Assembly (NCBI RefSeq): GCF_024170465.1
Contig: NZ_JALJYF010000002.1
Coordinates: 434,001 to 498,000, forward strand
DNA from: Natronospira proteinivora
Lineage (GTDB): Bacteria; Pseudomonadota; Gammaproteobacteria; Natronospirales; Natronospiraceae
DNA length: 64,000 nucleotides
Reading direction: 5' to 3'
A program made the position numbers and the translations under genes. Below are positions 34,848 to 44,399 of this stretch, one piece after another; within the stretch, counting starts at the first letter, position 1; every line of letters begins with the position of its first letter. The notes under the pieces were generated by a model. The model searched no databases and was not told the origin of the DNA. It was given only the letters and a program-made list of their open reading frames with translations.

Positions 34848-36095
34848 TCACCCAAAGAGATTCACGAAATCCAGGACCTTGCCGAATTCGATCTGGCGGC
34901 CTTCCAGGCCTTCGTAGAGGGCATCGTGGCGGACCAGGACGGCGGTGAGGTCGGCCTGGGCCAGGGCAGTATCCAGGTTCACCAGGGCCACCTGGGGGTA
35001 ATCACTGAGGGAGGGTGGCAGGGCATCCGCATGGGGCTCCACCACCAGAATCCGGGCATTTGACGACTGCGCCAGGCGCTCCACCACCCGCACGGCGGGG
35101 CTTTCCCGGAAATCATCCACATTGGGCTTGAAGGACAAGCCCAGGCAGGCCACCACCGGCTGCTCGAGCCCCTCGAGCTTCTGGCGAATCCGCTCCACAC
35201 ACCAGTCGGGTTTCATTTCATTGACTTCCCGGGCGGTGCGGATCAGGCGGGCGGTTTTGGGATCCTGGGAGACGATGAACCAGGGGTCCACCGCAATACA
35301 GTGCCCACCCACCCCGGTACCCGGCTGCAGGATATTGACCCGGGGATGGCGGTTCGCCAGAGCGATCAGCTCCCAGACATCAATGTCATGATGGTCACAG
35401 ATCAGCGAGAGCTCATTGGCGAAGGCAATATTCACATCCCGGAAACTGTTCTCCACCAGCTTGCACATCTCCGCCGTGCGGGCATTGGTGCGCACCAGCT
35501 CGCCCTTGACGAAATGCTTGTAAACCCGGGCCGCGGCCTGGGAGCAGGCATAGGTCATGCCGCCGATCACCCGGTCATTGTCCACCAGCTCCCGCAGTAC
35601 CTGGCCGGGCAGCACCCGCTCGGGGCAATGGGCGATGCGGATATCCGAGAACTCGCCTTTCTGGTGGGGGAAGGTCAGATCCGGGCGGGCCTCGGCCAGC
35701 CACTGGCTGAGTTTTTCCGTGGTGCCCACCGGTGAGGTGGATTCCAGAATCACCACATCCCCGGCCTTGAGCACGCCCGCCACATTTCGGGCGGCAGACT
35801 GGATGAAGGAAAGATCCGGCTGGTGGGCACCATCAAAGGGCGTGGGCACGGCAATCAGAAAGGCATCCGCCGGCTGGGGGGCCGTATGGGCGCGCAGCTT
35901 GCCGCCCGACACCGCGCTACGCACAGCCATGTCCAGATCCGGCTCCACGATATGAATGCCGCCGGCATTGATGGTCTCCACCACCGAGGGCAAAACATCC
36001 ACGCCCACCACCTCGATGCCGCGCGAGGCGATAACGGCCGCTGTCGGCAGGCCAATATAGCCCAGGCCGACAACCGCAATCCGCTCAATAGCCAT
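34848..36095 (-). CDS. wecC: UDP-N-acetyl-D-mannosamine dehydrogenase
   Basis: 415 residues from ATG 36095. Oxidises UDP-ManNAc at C6 with two NAD+ to UDP-ManNAcA. N-terminal Rossmann motif [19 protein letters not shown], central region with [18 protein letters not shown] and [13 protein letters not shown] (catalytic Cys in GGHCIAVDP), and the C-terminal [13 protein letters not shown] with NAD/UDP binding. The open frame runs 56 codons further upstream, but that is overlap with wecB; the family starts at [10 protein letters not shown]. It overlaps wecB by 11 bases. The product is a uronic acid donor for the repeat unit. Confidence 0.94.
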   Translation of the reverse strand: MAIERIAVVGLGYIGLPTAAVIASRGIEVVGVDVLPSVVETINAGGIHIVEPDLDMAVRSAVSGGKLRAHTAPQPADAFLIAVPTPFDGAHQPDLSFIQSAARNVAGVLKAGDVVILESTSPVGTTEKLSQWLAEARPDLTFPHQKGEFSDIRIAHCPERVLPGQVLRELVDNDRVIGGMTYACSQAAARVYKHFVKGELVRTNARTAEMCKLVENSFRDVNIAFANELSLICDHHDIDVWELIALANRHPRVNILQPGTGVGGHCIAVDPWFIVSQDPKTARLIRTAREVNEMKPDWCVERIRQKLEGLEQPVVACLGLSFKPNVDDFRESPAVRVVERLAQSSNARILVVEPHADALPPSLSDYPQVALVNLDTALAQADLTAVLVRHDALYEGLEGRQIEFGKVLDFVNLFG

Positions 36096-37221
36096 GTCTG
36101 GCAAGTACTCCCTGAATAATTCTCGGGCAGGCGGCACCATCGCCATAAGGGTTGTGCGCCCGACGCATTCGATTATAGGCATCCGGGTCGTCAAGGAGTG
36201 TCGCGGCCGCATCCACGATCCGCTGGCGGCTGGTCCCCACCAGCTGCACGGTGCCGGCCTCAAGGGCCTCCGGCCGCTCGGTCTGCTCCCGCATCACCAG
36301 CACCGGCCGGCCCAGCGAGGGCGCCTCTTCCTGGACACCACCAGAATCGGTAATTATGAGGGATGCCCGGGTCATGAGAAAGACAAAGGGCAGATAATCC
36401 TGGGGCTCAATGAGATGCACATTCTCCCGGCCACTCAGGGTCTCGCGCACCGGCTTCTGCACCCGGGGGTTGAGATGCACAGGATACACAATTTGCACAT
36501 CCGGCCGCTCGGAAAGCTCGGCCAGGGCCTCGCATATCCGATCAAAACCGGCCCCGAAGCTCTCCCGCCGATGCCCCGTCACCAATATCAGCCGACGCGA
36601 GGGGTCCAGAAAGGGAAAACGCGCCGCCAGCGACTCGGCCAGATCCGGCTCCTGCTCAATCCGGGCCGCCATCCGCAGCAAGGCATCGATGACGGTATTG
36701 CCCGTCACCTGAACGGCATTACTGGGCACCCCTTCCCGCAGCAAGGACTCCCGGGCCCGCTCAGTGGGGGCAAAATGCAGATCCGCAATCCCACCCGTCA
36801 ACTTGCGATTGATCTCCTCCGGCCAGGGCGAATAGATATCCCCCGTCCGCAGCCCGGCCTCCACATGCCCCACGGGCACCTGGGCGTAATAAGACGCCAG
36901 ACTGGCCGCCAGGGTGGTGGTGGTGTCCCCATGGACCAGTACCCGATCCGGCCGCCACTCCGCCAGCACATCACGAAGCCCGGTCAGCACCCCGGCGGTA
37001 ATATCCGTCAGATCCTGCCCACCCTGCATGATCCCCAGATCAAAATCCGGCTCAATCCCGAACAGGGCCAGCACCTGATCCAGCATTTCCCGGTGCTGCC
37101 CGGTCACACACACCCGCGCTTCAATCTCCGGCGCATCAGCCAGCGCCTTGACCAGCGGCGCCATTTTGATGGCCTCCGGGCGAGTACCAAACACAGTGAG
37201 AATCTTAAGGGGCGCTTCCAT
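36085..37221 (-). CDS. wecB: UDP-N-acetylglucosamine 2-epimerase (non-hydrolysing)
   Basis: 378 residues from ATG 37221. Interconverts UDP-GlcNAc and UDP-ManNAc. Conserved blocks are [16 protein letters not shown] at the N-terminus, [51 protein letters not shown], and [31 protein letters not shown]. Directly upstream of wecC, forming the usual UDP-ManNAcA pair. The 105-base gap to the sulfotransferase-like gene upstream contains only an extension of the open frame without family similarity. Confidence 0.95.
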   Translation of the reverse strand: MEAPLKILTVFGTRPEAIKMAPLVKALADAPEIEARVCVTGQHREMLDQVLALFGIEPDFDLGIMQGGQDLTDITAGVLTGLRDVLAEWRPDRVLVHGDTTTTLAASLASYYAQVPVGHVEAGLRTGDIYSPWPEEINRKLTGGIADLHFAPTERARESLLREGVPSNAVQVTGNTVIDALLRMAARIEQEPDLAESLAARFPFLDPSRRLILVTGHRRESFGAGFDRICEALAELSERPDVQIVYPVHLNPRVQKPVRETLSGRENVHLIEPQDYLPFVFLMTRASLIITDSGGVQEEAPSLGRPVLVMREQTERPEALEAGTVQLVGTSRQRIVDAAATLLDDPDAYNRMRRAHNPYGDGAACPRIIQGVLARHGY

Positions 37222-37326
37222 GTGGCTCCTTCCTGAGAGGGTCTGAGTCATCCGGCGCAGTCCAAAAGCATGACAAAGCAGTCGATTATACCGATTCAGG
37301 CCCCACGATTGGCCGAACCGGGCCAA

Positions 37327-38808
37327 TCAGATAGCAGGACCCTCCAAAAAAGGGCTAAGCTGCCCTTCGATAAAGCGACGCTCATCTTCATTTAAAATCT
37401 GGCGATACACACCGATATTTTCAGAGGACTCCTCCGGCTTGAATTGACTGCCTTCCATCCGAATACCTCCGGACAAACCAAGCTTTTCTGCCAAGCGCTG
37501 GCGCAGGCCCTCATTCAAGACAAAGGCCTCGAAGCCCACCACCGTTATTCGCTCGTTACCCGGTACCTGGGCGCCGATTGCCTTATCCAGCATTCGCCGC
37601 TGACTCGCATAGCGGCTGGCAAACCGCTCCACAGGCGGCGCGGAGGCGTTCATTTTCAGGGTGGCATACACATCACGGGGGTCGCGGACAACGCAGACCA
37701 TATCGAAGCCTTCCATGTACCCCAACCCCTCAAAACCTTGACTGCCGAATTTGAGCAGCTGATCAAACAGGTACAACTGGCCTTCGCCGTAGGACTGGGC
37801 ATAGAAATCAAGCGCGCCGCCAAAGGTATTTCTCAAGCCGATCTCATCAACGCCTTGGCCCTCGCGGTACGCTTCTGCAATCAATCTCTCGAACTGCCGA
37901 CATGAGTACAGAAAAGCTTCCCAAAGTTTCTCGCCGGACTCTTCCCTCAGGAACTGCTCATACATCCGGTGCATCGGCGCATTGTCGGCAGGCCAAACCC
38001 CGAAGTATTTCTGCAGCAGAAACAGAATCAAGGCGCGGGCACATTCGTCGGCTTGTGAACAATGCTCGAATATAGGCGCGATGCTCCAGTTGCCGGTAAA
38101 CGGCCTGAAGCCACCTCCCACGGGAATCACATCATCCTGATCACAGAAAAAATCATAGACTGCGCTCGCCCCGGACCATCCCATCCCGGACACCGTCACC
38201 TTGTTGCGTCGTGGAGCAGCATCCAGGCCAACAGAACCCCGAGCCCCCTCTCCCTCCCGAACAGAACCAGTGGAGATGCTCACCAGCCGCTCGAAGGCTT
38301 CAAGCATCAGTGCAGCAACATTCGGATCCACGGCCCGAACGCGCAAAGCCTTTGCAGCAAGATCAAGGGCGGCCTCACGGAACCTGGAATCCAGGGGAAA
38401 GGCAGCCAACGAGTCACCCACCTCCGTAGTAACAGTCACACGCGCCATGGCGTGCTGAATAGAACGGCTTAGAACTTCAGGGGAAGGGCCTTCATCATCA
38501 CCTCCCCAGCTCAGGCCGTCTTTCCGTGCCGATAAACTGGATTTGAGCTTCACCAGCCGCCGCACAGCCCGAAAAATCCGGTCTCTCTCAGTATCGGGAT
38601 CGCCGAGCTCAATCAACTCAAGCAGACCGCGAACCTCCCCGGCATCCAGCACCATGCCGGCTTTCATACGGAGATCAAGCAACTGGGATTTGACTTCCAA
38701 GGCCCGGGGATAGGCCGCCTCAGCATCCTTCAAGACCTGCAGTGCCTCACCATAGGCTCGACTGCGCTTGAGTCGGGAGACCTTTGCCAGCATCCTCTCT
38801 ATCTTCAT
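37327..38808 (-). CDS. Sulfotransferase-like P-loop protein (B)
   Basis: 493 residues. A phosphate-binding loop SGMGWSGASAVYDF at about 210, VCVVRDPRDVYATLK at about 380 (3'-phosphate site), and a C-terminal KPEESSENIGVYR motif that is shared with the proteins at 13337 (SQQNIGIH) and 45280 (SMKNVGLY). The N-terminal 190 residues are helical. The family transfers sulfuryl from PAPS. Here it is 104 bases downstream of the phosphoramidate cytidylyltransferase gene, so it is the best candidate for transferring the phosphoramidate or a sulfate. No PAPS-synthesis gene is in the window. Confidence 0.72.
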   Translation of the reverse strand: MKIERMLAKVSRLKRSRAYGEALQVLKDAEAAYPRALEVKSQLLDLRMKAGMVLDAGEVRGLLELIELGDPDTERDRIFRAVRRLVKLKSSLSARKDGLSWGGDDEGPSPEVLSRSIQHAMARVTVTTEVGDSLAAFPLDSRFREAALDLAAKALRVRAVDPNVAALMLEAFERLVSISTGSVREGEGARGSVGLDAAPRRNKVTVSGMGWSGASAVYDFFCDQDDVIPVGGGFRPFTGNWSIAPIFEHCSQADECARALILFLLQKYFGVWPADNAPMHRMYEQFLREESGEKLWEAFLYSCRQFERLIAEAYREGQGVDEIGLRNTFGGALDFYAQSYGEGQLYLFDQLLKFGSQGFEGLGYMEGFDMVCVVRDPRDVYATLKMNASAPPVERFASRYASQRRMLDKAIGAQVPGNERITVVGFEAFVLNEGLRQRLAEKLGLSGGIRMEGSQFKPEESSENIGVYRQILNEDERRFIEGQLSPFLEGPAI

Positions 38809-38911
38809 GCCGCTCTCCGGGCAATGGCCACATTCCCTTACGACCTCTTACTACGCCTTCAGGTGATCAAGTGACTTACGAAGCTTGAAACCCTCATGCA
38901 CAGAAGCAGCC

Positions 38912-39688
38912 CTAATCCAGACGGCAAAATGCCTCCAATTTGCCGTCAGCCTGCATTTCCTCATAAACCTCAAGCTCGGAGGCAGTATCCACCTCCAGCC
39001 AGCCATTTTCGACCAGAGCCGCACGCGTGTCCCATCCGGCATCGATCAGATGCTGGATAAAACTGGTCATATACATGTTGTCGAAGTCCTTGCCGTCATA
39101 CTCGGCATTCCGATCCATGCCCTGATACGCCGTGACAAAATCCTTCACCCGGTCGCCGCGAATCTTGATCAAACCCATGTACTGGGCCTGGGCATCGTCA
39201 TAGGAGGTCGGCTCCTTGCCGAGCTCGGTGACGCGATTACCATCTCTCATCTTAAAGGTTTCGGCATCGGAGAGCGGATCATCCATCCGGGTTTCCCAAA
39301 GCCGGCGCCACTCGCGATCGGCGCCCAGAACGATCTCCCCTTCACCTTCCAACACGGCCTGTAGGACGCGATCCTCGAAGACGATATCCCCATAGCTGAT
39401 GAGCAAACCATTCCCAGGCGTCATCTGATCGGCGGCACAGAACAGGGTCGCAACCATATTGGTTTGATCAAAGCGTGGGTTGGTGATCACCGCCACATCC
39501 GGGGCTTCCAGGCACTCTGCGCGATACCCGCCAACCAGCGAAATATCTTCCACCCCGTTGCGGCGCAGCACATCAATCTGCCGATGCAGCATTGGCCGGC
39601 CAGCGAGCAGGACCATGCACTTGGGCTTATCTTCCGTGTAGGGACGAAGGCGGGTGCCCTGCCCCGCGGCAAGAATAATGGCTTTCAT
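38912..39688 (-). CDS. CTP:phosphoglutamine cytidylyltransferase-like (LicC-type nucleotidyltransferase)
   Basis: 258 residues. The nucleotidyltransferase signature LAAGQGTRLRPYTEDKPK spans residues 6-23 with the catalytic Arg13 and Lys23. LLISYGDIVFED carries the metal-binding Asp. LEVDTASELEVYEEM at the end is typical of this group. By itself it could be phosphocholine cytidylyltransferase. Its neighbours (GATase-like hydrolase 2 bases upstream, glutamine-kinase-like gene at 41030) match Cj1416-Cj1417-Cj1418 of Campylobacter jejuni, where this enzyme makes CDP-L-glutamine from CTP and N-phospho-L-glutamine. Specificity is inferred from context. Confidence 0.8.
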   Translation of the reverse strand: MKAIILAAGQGTRLRPYTEDKPKCMVLLAGRPMLHRQIDVLRRNGVEDISLVGGYRAECLEAPDVAVITNPRFDQTNMVATLFCAADQMTPGNGLLISYGDIVFEDRVLQAVLEGEGEIVLGADREWRRLWETRMDDPLSDAETFKMRDGNRVTELGKEPTSYDDAQAQYMGLIKIRGDRVKDFVTAYQGMDRNAEYDGKDFDNMYMTSFIQHLIDAGWDTRAALVENGWLEVDTASELEVYEEMQADGKLEAFCRLD

Positions 39689-39690
39689 AA

Positions 39691-40320
39691 TCAGTTCCAG
39701 AATAGTTGCGAGATAAGTTGCGTGTCGGCATCAAGGAAAGGCGTCTCCCGCTCAGGGTGCCACATGATGGCAAGCCAGGGGAGTGAGGTATGAACGGCGG
39801 CCTCGACGGTACCATCATCGGCACGGGCTCGGGCCTTCAGCTCCTGGCCAAGCCCATCTGAGGGAACCGCCCAATCGTGAAAACTGTTCACTTCACGGTA
39901 GGCCTCAAAAAGGGGGTCACCCCCTTCGGGCACCACCACGTGCCGGGTGGCCACATGGCCTTGTACAGGCTGGAGACGGCCACCCAGGAAATGATTCATC
40001 ATCTGCATGCCACGGCAGACCCCGAGCACGGGCAGGTTTTGTGCCCGGGAGAACTCCAGAACGGCTGCCTCGGTGCGATCCCGCTCCGGCGCCGACCGAC
40101 TGACGTTAGGCAAATGTGCCAGATCATTGCCACCGCTCAAGATAAACCCATCCAGACCCAGATCCGCCAGATAAGCGCTCGGGTGCTCAAGGCTATTGGG
40201 CAGCGGGACAGGCACGAGACCCAGGGATTCCAGCAGGCGAAACCAGGCCTGATCGAGGCAGTCACGGCGTTCGCCGTATCTATCGATTACTTCAACTCGT
40301 TGGGAGACACCAATTCTCAC
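39691..40320 (-). CDS. Gamma-glutamyl-CDP-amidate hydrolase-like class I amidotransferase
   Basis: 209 residues, peptidase C26 / class I glutamine-amidotransferase fold. The catalytic triad is visible: Cys102 in LGVCRGMQMM, His188 and Glu190 in WHPERE. The N-terminus IGVSQRVEVIDRYGERRDCLD matches the Cj1417 type more than PuuD. In the MeOPN pathway it releases L-glutamate from CDP-L-glutamine to leave cytidine diphosphoramidate. No synthase partner of a normal amidotransferase is present. Start ATG 40320; the cytidylyltransferase gene begins 2 bases after its stop. Confidence 0.82.
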   Translation of the reverse strand: MRIGVSQRVEVIDRYGERRDCLDQAWFRLLESLGLVPVPLPNSLEHPSAYLADLGLDGFILSGGNDLAHLPNVSRSAPERDRTEAAVLEFSRAQNLPVLGVCRGMQMMNHFLGGRLQPVQGHVATRHVVVPEGGDPLFEAYREVNSFHDWAVPSDGLGQELKARARADDGTVEAAVHTSLPWLAIMWHPERETPFLDADTQLISQLFWN

Positions 40321-40350
40321 GTGTTACCGCCATAAATCGGAGAAGACACC

Positions 40351-40995
40351 TTAGGCCTCCTTTCGAAAAATTTTATTCTTGACGAGTTCGGTATATCGTC
40401 CAGAGCGTCGAACCAGACGCTCTACGATCATCTCTACCTGTCGCGCTTCAATTTGCTCGTCAGTATACATATCGGCCGTGGCGGATATCTTTTCCGGATC
40501 AAGGCTGGAACCACGAAGCCGCCAGCCATAATCATCAAAATCAAAATAACCGCCAGGTTTCAGTAGTCGATCCGCAAGGAAAAAGGTCAAAGCATCAACC
40601 GCCCAGGTGTGAGCCCCATCCAAATAGACATAGTCAAATATGGGATAGGAAAATTGATCCATAAGCTTACCGAGAGGCCAGTTATAGGAATCAAGGAATC
40701 GCTGAGTGGAACCAAACCGTCGGACTTTCTTATAGCCCTCTTTCTTCAGGTTCTCCGCGACATAGTCAACGTTATCCTCATAATCAAAAAGGAACAACTC
40801 GCCCTTCTTGCCTAGAAGGCGGGCCAACTGGAATGAAGTACCACCCTTCCATATACCAATTTCGGCAAAGCGAAGAACCCCCTTATCCGGAACATTCATC
40901 AAGCCACTGTGCTTCTCAATGAAGTCAATCGTAGTCTTGTTGTACTTCTCGGCAAACTCGCCGGCGAGGATTTTTTTGGGGTACCACTTTTCCAT
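40351..40995 (-). CDS. Class I SAM-dependent methyltransferase
   Basis: 214 residues from ATG 40995, which has AGAGGG 6 bases upstream. An ATG at 41064 (237 residues, overlapping the next gene by 35 bases) is the alternative. Motif I is LRFAEIGIWKGGTSFQLA, motif II ELFLFDYEDN, and the post-motif YVYLDGAHTWAVDALTFFLADRLLKPGGYFDFDD. The fold is that of small-molecule or sugar O-methyltransferases (Methyltransf_24-like). Its place inside the phosphoramidate genes suggests it makes the O-methyl phosphoramidate ester, as Cj1419/Cj1420 do in Campylobacter; sugar O-methylation is the alternative. Confidence 0.8.
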   Translation of the reverse strand: MEKWYPKKILAGEFAEKYNKTTIDFIEKHSGLMNVPDKGVLRFAEIGIWKGGTSFQLARLLGKKGELFLFDYEDNVDYVAENLKKEGYKKVRRFGSTQRFLDSYNWPLGKLMDQFSYPIFDYVYLDGAHTWAVDALTFFLADRLLKPGGYFDFDDYGWRLRGSSLDPEKISATADMYTDEQIEARQVEMIVERLVRRSGRYTELVKNKIFRKEA

Positions 40996-41029
40996 TCGAG
41001 GCCCTCTGGTCGTCAAATAGGTTCGCCAG

Positions 41030-44000
41030 CTATCGGAGAACCTGTATTTTTCTATTACCCGCATCCAGCTCCAATACCTGCGCGCCGGAAAGCTGGGCGT
41101 ATTTCGTCTCACCCACGCCAATAGCCGCTGGCAGACCAAACTCGGCCGCCCGAATGGCCATGTGGGAGTTAGCACCCCCATACATGGTTATCAGCCCAGC
41201 GATACCCTGACCGAAGAGCCAATCATAACCTGGGTCCGCCTGGGGGATCATGGCAATCTTGCCTGACAGCTTGGGTGCTTCCCGGCTCCCCGTCTCGGCG
41301 AGATCGACACAATCAGCCGTGATTCGGCCACCACCGATGAAGTTGGGCTGGTTTCCCGGATACATGAATACGTCAAAGTCGCCCGCATCAAGCAGCAGAG
41401 GTGGGAGCTCAATCACGCTTGCCATGTGTCTCAGGCGATGGCCAGCATAGGCACGATCCTTCAACCACTGGGCAATATCCGAGGTCACCACGCTGCCGGT
41501 GCGTAGGCCGAAAAAGGCATCCAGCGGCACATTGGAGATTTCTTCACGATCGAGGCCGTGGCTTTCACCAAATTCCGCCAGGCAATCGAGTGCAGCGGAC
41601 AGGTTGCGAGTAAACACAAACTTCGCATACTCCCGCCCTTCAATCGCCTCCCGCATGAACCGTTCCACCGCATCAATGTCATCGGAAAGGCCTACCTCAG
41701 AGACAGCTTTGCCGAATGCGCTCCGGGCCGCATCCCAGGCACTGGTATCGGCCTGTTCCGGCATCTGGCCTTTGGCACGCTCCACGATCGGGCGCAGGTA
41801 ATGCTCTGGGTCTTCAAGATAACTGGGGGAGGTAATGTCGTAGGTGCCGGGGCGCAGATGGCCATAACGGGCGACGAAGGCCTCCCAGCTCATCTCACCT
41901 TCGGCGGTCGCGGCGGCATCATGGGTAAATCGATGCGTGACCGTACGGATGGAATTGAGGAAGGCATCCATCGCCGCCTTGTCCATCACTTCGGTTTCAA
42001 CCGCTGTTTTCAATAATGTCACAGCGACGAAGGCACTGCGGGCAAGGTGCGAAAAGGCCAGTGTTCCATAACGCTGGCAGTCCTCCAAGAGTACGACAAC
42101 CCGTTCCAGCGCCGGGATGTCAGCCGCCATGATCCGGTCGAAACGAGACTCCAACGTATCCACAGACGCCAGATCATGGGCATTACGTCCAAGCGCGTCG
42201 CGCGTAATACCTTTGAGGGCATCGCGGAGCTGGGCAACCTCCTCAGAGCTGAACCCACCCTCATCGACCAGCCGACGTTCCCAGCGCTCAAAATTCAGCC
42301 CATAACAGGTGGGTACTACATCAAATTCGACCTTGTCATGGAGATGCGGATTCGCTTCCAGCCATTCCAGGTAGAAATCTACCAGTCGGCCAGCTAGCTC
42401 ATCATCCAGTTTAGCCGGAACAAAGGAATTGAAACTCGCACGGATATCCACATAAGGGTGACCTGCAAAAGCAACCAGTAGAGGGTGTGGCCGAACATCA
42501 CGATATCCGTACTCAGCCCGCTGCGTGGCCCAGACCTCATCCATAATCAAATATCGGTATAGGCCCATAGCCAAGCGGCCCGGCTTAGTACCAATAATCT
42601 CAGCAGGATTCCAATCGGGCATGACACCAAAGAACGCGCGACGACCAACAGTGAATGGCGAAGGTGTCTGTAGCGCCTGAAAACGATTCCTACCGGTCTC
42701 AATCAATGCAGCTACATCGCCATCCGACACTTCCCACTGCTCATGATCCACGGCAATGGGGCGCACTTGGAGGATATGCACTTCACCTGCCGAACTGATG
42801 GCGAATTCGATATCAAGCGAATCGTATTCCAGCAGACGCTCGATCTCGCGCAGGGCGGCCGGCAAGCCACGCACCGATTCCGGAATACGTTCCGGATCCA
42901 GCTCCGCCCCCCGGTAGATCACCAGGGTCTTGTGTTCCTTGCTGGCCCCACTGGTGATGGACTCGGTACTCCGAGTCACATCATCGTAGTTGATCACATA
43001 ATAGGGGGCGCCATAGGCAAGCGTCCGGGTGAAGGCCACCCCACTCGCCCGCACATCGGCCACCATGGGCTGGACCAGCACCTGGTTGGCCGGGTTGCCG
43101 TCCGGATAGGAAGCCACGACTTCTTCAATCGCCTGGCGTAGGGCGACTGCATCACTGCTATCCACATGCAGCACACTGGTATAGGCACCGGCATTGGCAG
43201 AAGAAAAACCATCTTCAGAGAGTGCACTACTTCGAACCACCAGCGGCTTTCCATCAAAAGCCGCGGCCACGCGGCGAATCACCTCGGTCGTATCGGCCTG
43301 CCACTGGGCGACCGTGAAGGTGACCTGATCCTCAATGCGGCTCTTCTTGACAAGGCCCTGGAGGCGGTAAAGTGTCTGGGCCTTGGTGCCGAGCACGAAG
43401 TGGGCAAGGTCCCGACTCTCATTGAGCTCTGCCCAATCGCCGGCCACATCCACAGCGCGCACACTAAAGCCCCGGGTCCGGAGAAACTCCACGAGCTGCG
43501 AGAGCTTGGCACGCCGCATGCGGCCAGCCAGAGTTCTTGCCTGATCTTTCAGGAAGGCAACCACGCGCGGCGAGAAACGCACCAGGCCGATGAACTCGGC
43601 ATCGGCAAATTCCGGGTCAATATCGGCACCCAGGCGGGTAACCGTCCCCTCATGCAGGTTCAACTTCTCGCAGCGAGCAATATCTTCTTCAGTCCGACCT
43701 TCGAAACGCTTGCGCCAATGCGTATCCGCGCCAACAACTATATCGGCGTCAACTTGCCGCATTTCCCGCACGACAGAGTCATGAAATAGAATATCGGCAT
43801 AGGACACGTAATGATCGACCACGCCTGATAATGCCGCTTCCAACAAAGAGGCGGCCGCCCCCGTTTCCTCCCACTCTGGATTCACCACGTAGTGGAAGTC
43901 CGGATATCGGCGGGCCACTTCCTCAACCTGATAACCACCAACAAAGTGGATCTCGGGTTTTAGGTCGCTGACCGCCTGAAGGAGCCAATCAAGAACACGG

Positions 44001-44122
44001 CCCTCGCCGGTTGTTCCGCGCAGCGCCGTATGCTGCTGTCCACGGAATGGGCGGCCCGCGCCGAGGACGACCAGCTTCGGGGAGTCATTGTGCTCCGACG
44101 GGACGCGCTTAACACCTGCCAT
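41030..44122 (-). CDS. L-glutamine kinase-like PEP-synthase relative fused to a degenerate nucleotidyltransferase
   Basis: 1030 residues in three parts. Residues 15-250 resemble the cytidylyltransferase at 38912 (VGGYQVEE, SYADILFHD, VGADTHWRKRFEGR, AEFIGLVRF) but lack the G-x-G-T-R-L and K-P-K catalytic signature. Residues 260-470 are the ATP-binding domain of PEP synthase/PPDK (LVVRSSALSEDGFSSANAG and EFAISSAGEVHILQVRPI). The C-terminus is the swivelling phosphohistidine domain, with His987 in GGANSHMAIRAAEFG. The long middle is helical and replaces the PEP barrel. This is the layout of Cj1418, which phosphorylates the amide of L-glutamine with ATP; the N-terminal fusion is extra. Phosphorylated substrate inferred from neighbours. 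Confidence 0.82.
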   Translation of the reverse strand: MAGVKRVPSEHNDSPKLVVLGAGRPFRGQQHTALRGTTGEGRVLDWLLQAVSDLKPEIHFVGGYQVEEVARRYPDFHYVVNPEWEETGAAASLLEAALSGVVDHYVSYADILFHDSVVREMRQVDADIVVGADTHWRKRFEGRTEEDIARCEKLNLHEGTVTRLGADIDPEFADAEFIGLVRFSPRVVAFLKDQARTLAGRMRRAKLSQLVEFLRTRGFSVRAVDVAGDWAELNESRDLAHFVLGTKAQTLYRLQGLVKKSRIEDQVTFTVAQWQADTTEVIRRVAAAFDGKPLVVRSSALSEDGFSSANAGAYTSVLHVDSSDAVALRQAIEEVVASYPDGNPANQVLVQPMVADVRASGVAFTRTLAYGAPYYVINYDDVTRSTESITSGASKEHKTLVIYRGAELDPERIPESVRGLPAALREIERLLEYDSLDIEFAISSAGEVHILQVRPIAVDHEQWEVSDGDVAALIETGRNRFQALQTPSPFTVGRRAFFGVMPDWNPAEIIGTKPGRLAMGLYRYLIMDEVWATQRAEYGYRDVRPHPLLVAFAGHPYVDIRASFNSFVPAKLDDELAGRLVDFYLEWLEANPHLHDKVEFDVVPTCYGLNFERWERRLVDEGGFSSEEVAQLRDALKGITRDALGRNAHDLASVDTLESRFDRIMAADIPALERVVVLLEDCQRYGTLAFSHLARSAFVAVTLLKTAVETEVMDKAAMDAFLNSIRTVTHRFTHDAAATAEGEMSWEAFVARYGHLRPGTYDITSPSYLEDPEHYLRPIVERAKGQMPEQADTSAWDAARSAFGKAVSEVGLSDDIDAVERFMREAIEGREYAKFVFTRNLSAALDCLAEFGESHGLDREEISNVPLDAFFGLRTGSVVTSDIAQWLKDRAYAGHRLRHMASVIELPPLLLDAGDFDVFMYPGNQPNFIGGGRITADCVDLAETGSREAPKLSGKIAMIPQADPGYDWLFGQGIAGLITMYGGANSHMAIRAAEFGLPAAIGVGETKYAQLSGAQVLELDAGNRKIQVLR

Positions 44123-44399
44123 ACTCTCGGTATCCTATATATAGACAATCTTCAATTATCTAAAACTAGCCGATCATGCCGTAAGCGGCCCCATTATGTG
44201 GACAACGCAAAAGAGCCGATTCTAGCCGGAGACACAATAGGCTCCAGCGACTTTACTACGCTAAACTCCTGACTATGCGCGCCGCTCAATCTGTAATGAA
44301 AAGCGAATACCCTGCTGCCGAGGCCCAGCGCGGCTTACAATATAGACAAGCCAATCATCTGCTAACACTTGTATAGATCTCCGGCAACGGCCAAGCTAG
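44123..44399. other. Intergenic, AT-rich, probable promoter region
   Basis: About 280 bases with no convincing gene. On the minus strand, ATTGTCTATATATAGG before the ATG at 44122 contains possible -10 hexamers, without a clear -35. It is the largest gap inside the 37-51 kb block, so a promoter of the phosphoramidate genes is likely to lie here. Confidence 0.45.

Noticed and set aside
38912-39688. Simple phosphocholine (LicC) assignment
   Set aside because: A LicD-like gene exists but is 20 kb away and beside its own cytidylyltransferase; the direct neighbours point to glutamine phosphate as the substrate.
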